Assembly (NCBI RefSeq): GCF_963966145.1
Contig: NC_091048.1
Span: 28,086,001 to 28,150,000 of the forward strand
Origin: Tenebrio molitor
Lineage: Eukaryota > Arthropoda > Insecta > Coleoptera > Tenebrionidae
Length of the DNA stretch: 64,000 nt
Reading direction: 5' to 3'
Part shown: one piece after another, positions 23,561 to 34,141 of the stretch
How positions within the stretch are numbered: the first letter of the stretch is position 1
Layout of the letters: the number at the start of each line of letters is the position of its first letter
Made by a program: the position numbers and the translations under genes
The notes under the pieces: generated by a model
What the model was told of the DNA's origin: nothing
Seen by the model: only the letters and a program-made list of their open reading frames with translations
The model's database searches: none

Positions 23561-25418
23561 TAATCCGCTTTCACTTTAATAATGTGCTTAAGAGGGTCTT
23601 TTTCTGCAAAACAATGAAAACGCACTTAACTCTTTAACGGCGGGGCCTTACATAATACCGTAATAACAACGAACAAGTTCCGCGACTTTTCAAAAACCCA
23701 CCACCGCGAGGTTTCCGCGGAGGGAATTGTCGGCTTCCCCACGGGGGAGAAGACGTTCGCAAGGATTTCATCCGGGATGTCGATAGGACTCGACTGAATC
23801 ACAAATAATTTTTGTCGTGGCTCGCATTCTTTTAAAACTGTCCCGTTTTGCCCTGGCCCACCAGAGTCCTGGCAAACACAGGTCGAAGGTCGTTCCCAAA
23901 CAACCAAAAACATCGAAGTTCCAAAAAGGTGAAACTCTCTAATGCAGCAATGAAAGAGCAAAAATTGAGAGTTGGTTGAGACTTGAGGATCTCAGAGCAT
24001 CTGACCACATCAAATCTTCCACAAAAAAGCTCGAAAAGTCCCTACACGAAGGAATAAAACATGTTTCCGTTCCGAATCGCAAAGGAAAAATACTTATCAA
24101 AGTGAAAGCTTCTGCTCCTCTTGAGAAGCAAAAGCAACTTTGTTAAAGGAATCTTTATACGTATCTGTGGTGTGATTTTTCTGTCGTTCCAAGGAAATAA
24201 TCATTACTGATTATCTCCAAAAGGCTCAGATTAACGTGTATTGGTTTGATGTTTTTTGCTCTTTTCTCATATGAATTGTCAGAATGATAGAAACTTGACA
24301 GTTATGCTCTTCTTCAGAAGGCAAAAGATATTCTGTGAAAGAGATGTTTATGTCTGTCGTGTGACTGAAACACTTCAAGAGAATAATCATAATTGGTCAT
24401 TGCCCAAAGACTCAGATCAGTCTGTATTTGTTTGTGTTTTTTTTTTGTTGTTTAATCAATTTTGACGATTTTAACAAAATGCGAACAAGCAAGGTCAGAC
24501 TAGAACATACATAAACATATTGTTATCAGTATATTAACGTTTTGTTAAAATAACTATCCTTGATATGCTTTTTGGATTATCATTGACCCAAATGGCTCCC
24601 TAAAGAAGACCCAGGCTGGTAAAAAAAAAATTGAAAAATTGTCATTAACGTGAATGCGTGCTTGTCTCTCAATTTATTTGATACAGTAGTAGGAAATGAT
24701 ATTTGGAACTCATTATAAAATAAGCCGATTGCCTCTTACAATGGTTTGTATGGCTTGTCCGTAAAAATGTCGTAAATACTACCAGATTTCGGTCGCTTTG
24801 GCACCTTCCGAACGTTTGTAGCTTGATGTCTTGTACTCGAAATTTTGTAATGTGTACCAGGAATTTTGACTCTTCTAGGTATCTACCTAGGACTACTAAT
24901 TACCCCCAAATAAAAAATTTTATCGTATAAAGCGAAAAAGTTTATTTTGAGAATAGACAACAAATTAAAAACCGATGGTGAACCACAACCCTTGAAAAAA
25001 AATGGAAACTCCAAAATCAACTGGGTGGAGGGTTATCAATCTGGACCACAGTAAGAAATGCTTAAATACGGCCCATTTCTGAACCTTCAATAATTTGAGT
25101 AATTTATGACGGCCGACAGCAATCGGCTGTCCCAACCGTTCCAACCCTCATAAAAGTATTAGTACGTTATAAAAACCTGCATAAGTCGTTCCAAACATCG
25201 TTTCCTACAGTCATATTTCTTGTAATTATTTCTTTCTTTTAAAATCTTTGTGTATTTCTCAGATTCCTTTACTTCGCGTTTGTACATTGCAATAAAAATT
25301 GGCAGAATTATTTTCTTGACCAGCTTGTAAGAGGAACAATTGAATTCTCTGCGATCGTATTGTTACACAGCATTCAAAATCATTTTTCTTTAACGGCTAC
25401 ATCACAGGAGCATCAAAC
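23561..25418. other. Non-coding DNA with transposase scraps
   Basis: AT-rich. Two imperfect copies of a roughly 100-bp stretch occur near 24160-24250 and 24350-24450 (TCTGTGGTGTGA... and TCTGTCGTGTGA..., each followed by ATAATCAT, CTCAGAT and GTATTTG-like words). See the mariner entry at 24191. Confidence 0.4.
24191..24241 (+). pseudogene. Possible mariner transposase scrap
   Basis: The plus strand reads KEIIITDYLQKAQINVYW, which resembles the mariner block G-(I/V)-x-x-x-D-(F/Y)-L-x-K-G containing the second catalytic aspartate. Upstream, GATTTTTCTGTCGTTCC would read DFSVV in another frame. Only about 17 codons are convincing and no inverted ends are visible. I give it modest weight. Confidence 0.35.
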
Positions 25419-25936
25419 TCATCGGCCTTTAACTGCTGCTTTTGCAGTACCAAACACCATTTTTGATCTCTTTTCAATACTAAAGAAGTTAGTACAACGT
25501 ACAAATCGGTACTGCTTCTGTTCCCTTTGAACTGCCCAAAGTAGCTTCAACACCTTACGTGTGCCAAAATATTTGATACAATCTGCAGTACTGTAGTTTT
25601 TGAAAGAGTAGATCTTGCTACCAACTCCTTTGTCTTTAGAGTCCAGTACTTTTTCCTTCTGATGTGGAAACATGTCCGGAAACAGCATCCAAGCTTTCTT
25701 CGTAATCGTCCATGAACCCTTCCATCTCTTATTCAGAAAATATTTGCAGAATTTGTTACATCTGGACAAAAATTCCAACGAAATCTCTCGTCGACAGTTA
25801 ACCTATTAGTCAAGATACTCAGACAGATTTTTCTAAGTGATCGTCTTAATTTAGAGGAATTTATCTCTCGAATACCTCCTAAATGTATATTTATGCAAAT
25901 GCTTGTTTCATTTTTTCCCCTAATTACTCGCTCCAC
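25419..25936 (-). other. Overlapping unrecognised open frames
   Basis: Two adjoining minus-strand frames (119 and 67 codons) overlap by a few bases near 25733-25778, as an old frameshifted ORF would. The translations are not low-complexity (for example KYFGTRKVLKLLWAVQREQK), but I recognise no family. This could be a decayed transposon ORF or chance. Confidence 0.2.
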
Positions 25937-26313
25937 TAATTAACAGTTTTTATTTAATGACATTAAAATTACACGTTTACACGTTGAAATATGCCAGATA
26001 AAAACTAATGGGGTAATTTATATTTCCAAAGAACGTAAAGTATTTGTTGATTTCATTTGAATCTGCGACAAGATCTCGTCCAGAGAGAAGTGAACGTTTT
26101 CACAAAATCCGTCCGTTGTTTGCTCCACGTATCGCGCAGATTGCATCTATCTTACCGTTTGACATCTTTTGCATAAATTAGTAGTGCATAAATTTATTTA
26201 ATACCTCCGCTCGTATTTCACTTCGGGAATTCATCGCGCACTGCAATTACGATAACGTCTGAATTATTTTTACGAATGTCTTTTTAGCTAACTCGCCGTG
26301 ACATAACGCTTAA

Positions 26314-26652
26314 TTACCGCGTAACTGAATTACTAATAAATTTTGTGTAATATTCTTGTTGCGTTATGCGGAATTTAGTCGAACGTAACGTAACGAAATG
26401 TTTAATAAATTGATTGTGTTTTAGCCGGTCAAGTTGTTTAACCTCGAACAGAACAGAAGGCTTTGTTGGGAGTTTGCGTCTAAAATCTACGCGAGCTTTC
26501 TCTCCGACAATAGTTGCTTCTTCAATATTGACAAAATCGCAGGTGGCGTCGACGTTTTCTTGTTTTTTAATATTGTTGTGTTCGAGCCAGAAGTGTGACA
26601 GAATGTATGGAACGGCGCTGGTGTGAACGGGGCTTTTGTACCAGATATCCAC
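26314..26652 (-). other. Unrecognised open frame of 112 codons without ATG
   Basis: Open on the minus strand from a GTG codon at 26652 to a stop at 26314-26316. Composition is balanced (FRRKLPTKPSVLFEVKQLDR in the middle) and unlike the low-complexity ORFs nearby. There is no methionine start, so if real it would be an exon or a transposon fragment. No motif recognised and no splice sites stand out. Confidence 0.2.
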
Positions 26653-27540
26653 GAACTAAACGGTAAATACAGTCCACGTTGTCAGACTTTTTAACTGGAA
26701 TAAATTATGCTTTGTAATCGATTCACAAAGTACACAGTATAATAAAAAGTACACAAAAACATTAATGGAATAAATTACTCGATTATATTCGTATCGAATT
26801 CCACGCGTGCTCGCCCGAGAGCTCCGCGAATCGTTCCAGGAGAATTATTTCAGTTTTTCGCAGGAACCAAAAGGAAAGAACTCTTGTGATTCACGTTTAT
26901 TTTTAGTTTCAAGTCCCCAAAAAATGTTTCCACTTTTCCTCAAAATTTTGGCGCACTCGTCTCGCGTTCTGTTTCAGATTTCACGCTCGGCGTACCAGAA
27001 GTGAAAACAACTGACAAACGGATAACAATGTAGCGGATTTTTTTTTCCTTACAACTAGTCTAGATTTGTTGTGTTTCTTCGGTGCCACGCCCAACCTAGA
27101 TATTTTAATAATCCAAGAACAAGGCAATTGCCGGCTGCAACGCGGCAGGGGAGGCCACGATTATTGCATTTCTGGTGATGACGAAACCACCCCGATAGAA
27201 GTTTTAATCGACAGTCCATTATCTTGGAGCGAGCTTATGGGGGTAACAAGGCGTCCCGACAACAGACAACGACGTTATTTTGTTATTCGAACGTCATATA
27301 ATTACGAAAGTGGAAACTGGGAGTGACGGGGGTGGAGAGAAAAATTGCAAATTTCGGGTTTGAGCGGTACGTCTAGGTCGTGGCGGCAGCAGTGCATGTC
27401 TTTGATAGAGTCGCTGAATACGTTTTTTGATAAATCGTCGCAGCAGTCCGGGCCAGGTGTACCGAATGTTCTTCTTTTTCTTCTTCTCTTCTCCTCCTCT
27501 TCTTCTTCTTCTTAGAAGGCAAGTTGCTTTTTCTTTCTTC
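26653..27540. other. Non-coding DNA
   Basis: No gene recognised. An 86-codon plus frame at 27066-27326 has no known motif. A CTT/CTC-rich microsatellite lies at 27473-27515. Confidence 0.4.
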
Positions 27541-27544
27541 GATT

Positions 27545-27800
27545 CTTAATCTCCCTTTTTTTTTCTCCCTTTTACCCAGTCATTTATAGTATCTACCTTA
27601 CATCTTTTTCTAATATCTTCACTCCTTGTTCTATCTCTGGGGGTCTGACCTGACCTGACCTGACCTGACCTATTTGTTATCTTCTTTACTGCTGTTTCTA
27701 AATTTTTTTGTGTCAATCTTTGTCTCCGGCCTTGGTTCAGCTGTGCATGTCATTATTGGTCTGACTACGCTCTTGTAAACTTTGCTCTTGGTATATTTCC
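27545..27800 (-). mobile_element. LINE reverse-transcriptase fragment interrupted by telomere repeats
   Basis: On the minus strand 27672-27779 reads KVYKSVVRPIMTCTAEPRPE, a block typical of the region after the RT catalytic box in insect LINEs (compare K-x-Y-K-x-x-V-R-P-x-x-T-Y-x-x-E-T-R). Downstream, 27549-27640 reads RTRSEDIRKRCKVDTINDWV, the next conserved stretch of the same protein. Between them sits a (CCTGA)n array that replaces the expected roughly ten residues. The flanking protein is otherwise collinear. It is a dead fragment. Confidence 0.75.
27645..27671. repeat. Interstitial (TCAGG)n telomere-type repeat
   Basis: CTGACCTGACCTGACCTGACC and a further CTGACCT give just over five units of CCTGA on the plus strand, that is TCAGG on the minus strand. 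TCAGG is the telomeric pentamer known from many beetles, including Tribolium. The array lies inside the LINE fragment 27545-27800. Confidence 0.8.
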
Positions 27801-27838
27801 AAGGTCATAGCCCATGAGAGAATCCAACACACCTCTAC
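27794..27838 (-). repeat. Short dispersed repeat, inverted partner at 31228
   Basis: The reverse complement, containing GTGTTGGATTCTCTCATG and TGACCTTGGAAATAT, matches 31228-31274 on the plus strand with about four differences in 41 bases. It sits just upstream of the LINE RT fragment in that element's sense direction, so it may belong to the LINE. Confidence 0.7.
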
Positions 27839-28204
27839 CTTACTTTGTCCGATAATTTCCTTAATTAAGTATCTTAGTCTTATTGACTATGAATGTCTTT
27901 GTACAGAATCGAGGATGATTTGTTGGCAAGAGTCCGTGCAAGTGTGAATGGATGTCTGCGATTTGTTCGTTTTTCGATTTTTGCGGTGGCAAAAAGTATG
28001 TTGTAACAGCTGCGACGTCGCTGGGGACGTCCGATTTTGAGCGTAAGAGAAGTTAATTAGAGCTTTCGGTCGATGTAAAGATTTCCATCTGTTTACCATA
28101 TTGGCGAAGAAGTACATCATTAGCGTCATCCTGGTGAAGAGTAGCATCATGCAACATGCGATTTCGTTAATAACAGAATCGATGGGAGGAGAAGCGAGGT
28201 GCAA

Positions 28205-28660
28205 TTATCTAAGACGCGGGGCGCGGACGTGCCGCGTCCCGGATCCGAACGGTCCAATTCCGGGCGTTCGGCGGCGTGACAGAGCGTCGGCCGCCGCCAG
28301 GGCATTATCTGGGGTGTTAATTGCGGCCGGCGTGTCGGCGGCGGTGTCCCATGGCGTGTCGAGTGCCGGGGGCGGCGGCGCGGCGGGAGCGAGCGTGACG
28401 TCCCGACGCCGACGGCTCGCGTGGCTCGAAAACGGCGCCGTGGGGATCACGGCCGGAAATGGGCAGACATCGGTTAGGTTGGCGAGCCACGCGCCCGCTA
28501 CGTGTTGATACACTTGTTCTCCGTTCTGGCACACGACGACGACCCACGCCTCGTGACACCGCCCGCCACTCGTCCTCCGTGATCCCTTACGGCTTGTTTG
28601 CCGCCGCACGATCCGATCGCCGGAAAATAAGGACTCTTCCGGACGAGGGAACCCCGACAC
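28205..28660 (-). other. CpG-rich block with a 151-codon open frame
   Basis: The minus strand is open from a GTG at 28660 to a stop near 28205. The middle (CHEAWVVVVCQNGEQVYQHV) is less biased than the proline/alanine-rich end. The plus strand is also open for 135 codons over part of it. No domain recognised. GC richness explains much of the openness, so I do not call a gene. Confidence 0.2.
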
Positions 28661-29201
28661 GGACGGCCCGTTTCGGGACGACCTCTAAAGGCCGGTCCGG
28701 AATTTAAACGCTCTTAACACAACTACTCTTCCGTGACACCTGATCGAGCACGTCAATCGAACAAGATGATGCGAGATCGCACACCGCGACTGGGAGGAGT
28801 AGGTTTGCCGCTTTTTTCTCCTCACTCAATCGCGCTTAACCAATTCATCTTGTTATCCATTTTTTGTTACAGTTGTAACAACACTTTTCAGCACGGTGCG
28901 AATGTCACAAGAAGTTTTTATCGTACTCTTAAGTTTCGCTACAAAATTCCCGATCAATTGATGCGTTCTGAGCACTTTTTTAACACGTGGGATGTTTACA
29001 CGCACGAGCCCAGCGAGTGTTGTAATCCCACGCCAAAAAAAGTGTCCTCGAAAATACGTAGTATTTTTTATTACGAACAAAATTAATTAAGCTTCGAAAT
29101 AGTAATTGGGTACTACTGTCGTTGCGTCACTTATGTAATCAGCTAAAAGTCAAAAGCTGTCACCATGTTGAAGTGTGCACGTTTACTGTTATTTCGATAA
29201 A
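28661..29201. other. Non-coding DNA
   Basis: A 117-codon plus frame at 28733-29086 has no recognisable motif and no ATG with good context. Nothing else seen. Confidence 0.3.
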
Positions 29202-29348
29202 ATGAGTAAATATTGTGGTGAAAGTGATAATGAAGCGCTACCGGATATTTTAGGAGAAAATCGTTTTGTGTTTTCTTTATTTCTGGGGCAAATTAACCAA
29301 AACTTGGTGGAATATTCAAGTGTGCTGTCAAAGCTCTCCAAACTGTAA
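29202..29348 (+). CDS. Unrecognised 48-codon ORF
   Basis: An ATG (GATAAAATGAG, A at -3) opens a 48-codon frame ending TAA at 29346-29348. It begins MSKYCGESDNEALPDILGEN, acidic and not low-complexity, followed by FVFSLFLGQINQN. The start resembles the N-terminus of a longer decayed protein. A transposon ORF is possible given the mariner relic 200 bp downstream, though the sequence itself does not match mariner. Confidence 0.15.
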   Translation: MSKYCGESDNEALPDILGENRFVFSLFLGQINQNLVEYSSVLSKLSKL

Positions 29349-29544
29349 TTGGACGCATAATGTCGATTAAGAAACAAGTTTTTTTAATGGTGCTGCAAAA
29401 AGGTCACTTTTGGGTCTATTTGTCTTCTTTGCTTCTTCTTCTTCTTTATAATAATCGGTCCATTTTATTCAGTCAAATATCAATCAAAAAATTCGATTTT
29501 TTTTTCTGATTTGGTTCTGGAACTTAATCTCTGTGATTTCACTT

Positions 29545-29722
29545 GTATTATTCCTCAAGACCATGCTAGACCGCACACTGCAAGTTCCAAGAAATTAATA
29601 GAATATTATTCTAACTCGATACTAATCATGGTTCGGAGAACCACCAAAAAATTGTTCATCAAGATGATGCTAGACTACACACTGCAAACAAATACATCTC
29701 TTCACAATTTTTCATCTTCATG
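29545..29722 (+). pseudogene. Mariner/Tc1 transposase relic with a doubled catalytic motif
   Basis: 29553-29582 reads PQDHARPHTA, the mariner/Tc1 block usually written QDNARPHTA around the second or third catalytic acid. 104 bp further, 29657-29686 reads HQDDARLHTA in another frame. At the DNA level the two copies match at 23 of 27 bases (CAAGAC/TxATGCTAGAC and CACACTGCA). The protein joins, moves or cuts DNA in a cut-and-paste transposition complex; here it is only a fossil. No terminal inverted repeats are recognised nearby. Confidence 0.6.
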
Positions 29723-30787
29723 ATTATTAAAATATCATTGAATGTGAGTAGTTCCGATTTTAGAGCGCTTCTCTCCTCTCTCGTTGACACTGCCGGGCCA
29801 CCGGGAGCTCCGCACCTGAATCCCACAGATTTCGCCGGGAATCATTTTTACCGAACCAAAAATGTTTGCGTTTCGTTCTGATCTGGAACGTACAACTCCG
29901 ACAAACAAATCGCAAATCCAAGAAGTCGATAAGCACCGACCCGACCCGTTCTGTGGGAACAAACGTTGAATTAACGATTTGCTGTCGTGACAACTTTCAC
30001 TCGCAATATCTTACGTCCTTTGTTACATCAGGATTTTTAAAACTAATTTCATGGAAGCGAGATCTTGACACTTGACGTGTATGTGCCCGTTGCCGGATTG
30101 ACCTTTCGACATCCTCCTCTCTTTTTTTTTAACGAAAATCATTGCACAGTTAACGTAATTAGATGGTCATAATCATGACGGTTCGACTGCGGTGAAAGAC
30201 AGCCAACAGTCGGTTTTTTTTTTCGTCAATGCACACATAATAAAATTAATATTTTTATTACTTTCACGAGGACGCTGACGGTGGTTGGCACAAGATGTTG
30301 TTGGTCAAAAATTTTGTTTAATTAACGGCTCCGACTGTCAGTCAGAAATGATTCGCTTCGACCACTGTTGCAAAAAGATCTCTTCAAGGAGGTGAACCAC
30401 CTCGACGAAAATATGCGAATTTCTGAATAGTTTATCACAAATCGTACAAGAAATTAATACTGGATTTGCATTCTGGTCTGTCGAAATTATCGTGACCGGC
30501 ATTTTTCATAATTTTCTTGTCTAAGGGTCTTTGGAGTTTAATTGGTGCTTGCTCGCAACGTACATGAAAGTATAATCAAATTTATCTTTTAAGTGCTACG
30601 TAGTTACGTCAAATTTGCACTTTGACTGCTTTTTTTCTCGGTTTAGTGTATTTTTTAGCAGGACGACGCGCAGTCTCACATGGTCAAATACTCCTTTGCA
30701 GTTATTCTTAATCAAATTTGGTAGATGCAACTGGTTCATTAAGAACTTTTTTTTGTCATTAAATAAAGCTGTGAATTTGAAAAAAAA
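29723..30787. other. Non-coding DNA
   Basis: AT-rich with a mixed patch at 29760-29960 that is open on both strands. GGAGGTGAACCACCTC near 30389 is a perfect 8-bp-arm palindrome. No gene recognised. Confidence 0.4.
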
Positions 30788-31066
30788 ACTCATTTTAGTA
30801 GGATGTAAAATGTTACTTCTGGACCAGGGCATTTGGTCTTAAAAACAGGGTAGAATCCTACAAATTTAGAAGGAATGGCATTTTCTTTCAAACGTGGTTT
30901 TTTGGTCTCTGCAGGTGATGGCGTGATGCTTAAATAAATCATTTCAAAATATAACCTCAAAATACTATTTAACTTACAAATGTATTCTTCTCTTTTAAAG
31001 TGTTTTTTAAGACGTCAAATGCCCTGGTCCAGAAGAAACATTTCACATTCTACTCATTTTAGACAG
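30788..31066. mobile_element. Inverted-repeat element, about 60-bp arms
   Basis: CTTCTGGACCAGGGCATTTG at about 30817 is matched in inverted orientation at 31015-31034 (CAAATGCCCTGGTCCAGAAG). The arms extend to CATTTTAGTAGGATGTAAAA on the left and the complement of CACATTCTACTCATTTTAG on the right. The roughly 160-bp centre is AT-rich and non-coding. The target duplication is unclear, so it may be a MITE or a foldback remnant. Confidence 0.7.
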
Positions 31067-31227
31067 AATTGTCAGTTTGTGGTTTTTACACCGTTATATA
31101 GGGATTCACCCTCAATATTTATTTAGAAAATTAGGGGGAAAAATATTAATCAGATTTTGGGTAAATTCCATTTTGGCGTAGTAAAATCCAATAAAAAGTA
31201 AATTATGCGGCAGTGGGATTTGTCGGG

Positions 31228-31274
31228 TGGTAGAAGTGTTGGATTCTCTCATGAGCCGTGACCTTGGAAATATC
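31228..31274 (+). repeat. Short dispersed repeat, inverted partner at 27794
   Basis: Contains GTGTTGGATTCTCTCATG and TGACCTTGGAAATAT; see 27794-27838. Confidence 0.7.
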
Positions 31275-33299
31275 TGCGCGAAGGCGGAGCGATAATCCAG
31301 TGAAGACGAAGATTCAATTTGGTTAAGATTTAATAAATAAATATTTCTTGGGTCGACGTTTTGTTTGTCTGCACAGAGAAGACATCTGTTTCTTGTTCAA
31401 ATTTGTATCAGGCGCTTCTTTGTCTAGCGCAATTGTTTAACTAATTCCAGGTGTTTCTTTTTTCGTTTAAATCAGCATACATTAGCGTGTGTGCCGTTCC
31501 CAGAAGAAAACAAACAAAACGGCACCGTCTCGCTATTGCATTCTTTATTAGTGGAGCATCTCGTCAACCGAACATATTACATAAACGACTCAAATGGCAC
31601 ATTGTAAAAAGAAGAACAAGCTCGCGACATCGGAATGCGTCTGGTTATTCCTTCGACTTTATTGAATTTTCGACGAGCGACACAGTTCTCTGATTCCCAT
31701 TTTTGAGGACTTCCTGTTGCCCCGCGACGTTTCCACGCATCGCCGCTCATCAACTGACAATTGATAAGCACCCCGGACTTATCACTTCCATTATTCATGC
31801 TATGCTAACGAGCCGGAGCACTCTTTTTGCACCTGGAAGCTCTCCTCGTCGCCGCCGCCGTCCTGGCACTCCGGAGGATTGCGGCGCGTTGCATGTTCGC
31901 ACCCGTTTTGTCCTTATTGAATTAATTTAACGAGGCTCGTTGCGTGCGGTGTATTTTTACACGGCGCTCGTAATCTTAAAAACTTCCTCTGTCAAACAAT
32001 TATCGCACGTTTAAAACGTCGGAATCGCGTTCGGGAAGTCGATAAATTCGGCCGCGCCGGATTGCCGAATTAAAAACGTCTCGGGGGACTCGCTAATTAG
32101 CCACTTAATCATTTCTGTAGTGGCGTCCCGACAGGGGCGGCGTTATTATCAATTAAGTCGGGTGCTGGCTCGGAAATCGAAGATATCGATGGACGGGACG
32201 GATGCGTACGAGGAGGTGTTTGCGTACAAGGAACAAATTTAACAAACATTTAAGAGCGATGATAATGTCAGACAACGTTGCAGTGAGAATTTAATACATC
32301 TGACGCAGTCTTGCCCATTGACGTTTAAATTCTTCGTTAAGCGAAGTTTAATTGAACGCGTGAATACATATTTCTGCTCTTGTTGGAATTGTTGACCGGC
32401 AGGAGGCCGCAGCTGGGTCACACAGTTCGTTTGGAAGATCTTTATAAATCATTTTTTCATTTTGCGCAAGCTGTGAAGAAACAAATCGCGAAGCCAAGAA
32501 GTCTGCAAGCGTAGCACCAATCGAACTCACTAATGGTCCTTACAAAATTCAGACTTGAGTACAATTGATTTTCTCTGGAATGGACGAGATCGATGTCTAC
32601 GTAATGTAGTAACTGCAAGTTTCTGCAGCTGTTTAGTGGAGACTGACAGGACACAATATTATTCGGTTTTGTCTTATGGTATTCCTTTTCCTTTGTGGTT
32701 TTCCATCTTCCCTCAATGGTTCCTTCCTACTTTACTCTTTACTACTTTAAGTCGTTCTAACTTCGTGATAAATTATCTCTATTTTTTCCTATGCTCTCTA
32801 GGTACCCCTTTTGTTACATTTGCTTCATCGCTGTATCTAAATCTTCCAATTATTCTTTTTTGACAGATTCCACCTAGATCTTAGGTAGATTTTCGATGTT
32901 CCCATACTTTGGTTCTTCATTTTTTCTGCCTTTTTTTACTCCACAGCCTGACCCATTCTATTCCCAATTGGTCCTCTATGGAAGGAATATAATAAAGTAG
33001 AAGTGCTAATGTTTTCTTTTTTTTTTAATATAATACGTAACTATTTCGAGTTCTTCATGGTTTTCCATCTTCCCTCGACGGTTTCTTTCTACTTTTCTTT
33101 GTTCCTTCTTCCTTTGCACTCCTCCCCCTTTCTGTCTATGCATTCTTTGCTAATTTGTTCCCACTTATTCTCTTCTCCATTCTTTTGTCTGTCATTTCCA
33201 TTTCATCACGCTTCTGTTTCTCTTTTATCTTTCTTCACTCCTCATCTCGCATTTCCGTCCTCGTCGCATCCTTCCACATCCTGTCGTTTCCTCCTCCCC
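31275..33299. other. Non-coding DNA, pyrimidine-rich at the right
   Basis: No gene recognised. 31800-32180 is mixed with CpG-rich patches. 32640-33300 is strongly pyrimidine-rich; GGTTTTCCATCTTCCCTC occurs at about 32697 and again at about 33060, each followed by a further near-match of about 20 bases, so part of this tract is duplicated. The long plus-strand frames from 33003 and 33155 are low-complexity here. Confidence 0.45.
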
Positions 33300-33720
33300 T
33301 CCGCCCCCCATGCTTCGTCCTTATCTGGGACGTACCCACCGCAGCAGGACCGTCTTCCCGGTGTCCACCTTCCGTCCGGAAAGCTCCGGGTCAGTGTCAG
33401 CGGTCCCGCCGCCGCCGCCGCGACGACACCTCGTGCATCAGGAATGGCGGTCGGGAGGGGCTGGTCGGGGTGCGAGTCGTATTATTTATTCGTTTTTCAT
33501 GGATTTTTGAGATTCAGATCGACGCGGGCCTGTCCGGATCCGGTCGCCGTTTGCGCAGCGCGCTCCGGGGGGAACAGTTTGGGGAGGGGTCCGCGAGCCG
33601 CGGCGCGTTATTCGGTTTCGTGCCGCAGTTGTGTTCATACGAGATCGGCCGCGTACCGGAAACCATGCTCGACGTGACCACGCGCCCGGAAAAATCCGGA
33701 TCTCATTGAGACTTACCTGG
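33300..33720. other. CpG-rich block beside the candidate exons
   Basis: GC-rich with (CCG)n near 33410. Several plus-strand frames are open, with arginine/serine/proline-rich products. A consensus minus-strand splice donor (CTCCAG|GTAAGT) sits at 33717/33716. This might be a promoter or untranslated exon for a gene on either strand. Confidence 0.35.
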
Positions 33721-33787
33721 AGCGAGTCGAGGGGGCGAGGTGATCGCAGTGTTTATAGTGGATTGTTAAATTGATTTTTGTGCGGAG

Positions 33788-34141
33788 CAAAACACGGTAA
33801 CTGTCTCGACCACGTGGACTACCCGGTGCTCGCCACAACGCTGGAACATTTAAAGCCTATCGTGGCTTCAATCAACACCCTCATTGGTAACTGTGAGAAT
33901 ATGGAGGCCACTTATTGCGTCGGCAGCGATGTAGATGTGTGCAGGATGTTTGATCAGTACTTGTACAAGGTACCAATTTTGTATCTGATCCCTCTCTATA
34001 TCTATTCAATTCTCTTCAATTTTTCTCCAACACATTGTTTTTTTGCGACGCCGTCTCCAGGAGTTCGCGGTTCGGTCGCAGTGGTCCAGTGAACTTACCA
34101 TCATCTTCCGACGGCCCCCAGTGATAATTTTTTTTTTTTAA
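33788..34141 (+). CDS. Candidate two-exon coding stretch, unknown cysteine-rich protein
   Basis: Proposed exon 1 is 33788-33969: after an AG at 33786-33787 the frame reads KHGNCLDHVDYPVLATTLEH and continues to MFDQYLYK, then AAG|GTACCA. Proposed intron: 33970-34060 (91 bp), with a pyrimidine-rich end and CCGTCTCCAG. Exon 2 continues in phase as EFAVRSQWSSELTIIFRRPP, ending at TAA 34139-34141 or at a donor near 34121. Codon use in exon 1 is balanced and lacks the homopolymers of the flanks, and the upstream TGA at 33772 limits it. Four cysteines in about 60 residues (five if the codons just upstream are included) suggest a secreted or extracellular segment. I recognise no family. Without splicing the frame simply stops at 34090-34092. 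The acceptor before exon 1 is weak. Confidence 0.4.

Noticed and set aside
33003..33709. 224- and 184-codon plus-strand ORFs
   Set aside because: The first half is pyrimidine-tract translation and the second half CpG-rich DNA with two open frames at once; no motif, no start or splice logic.
33752..33757. TATAAA on the minus strand upstream of the GTAAGT donor
   Set aside because: It would leave a first exon of only a few bases.
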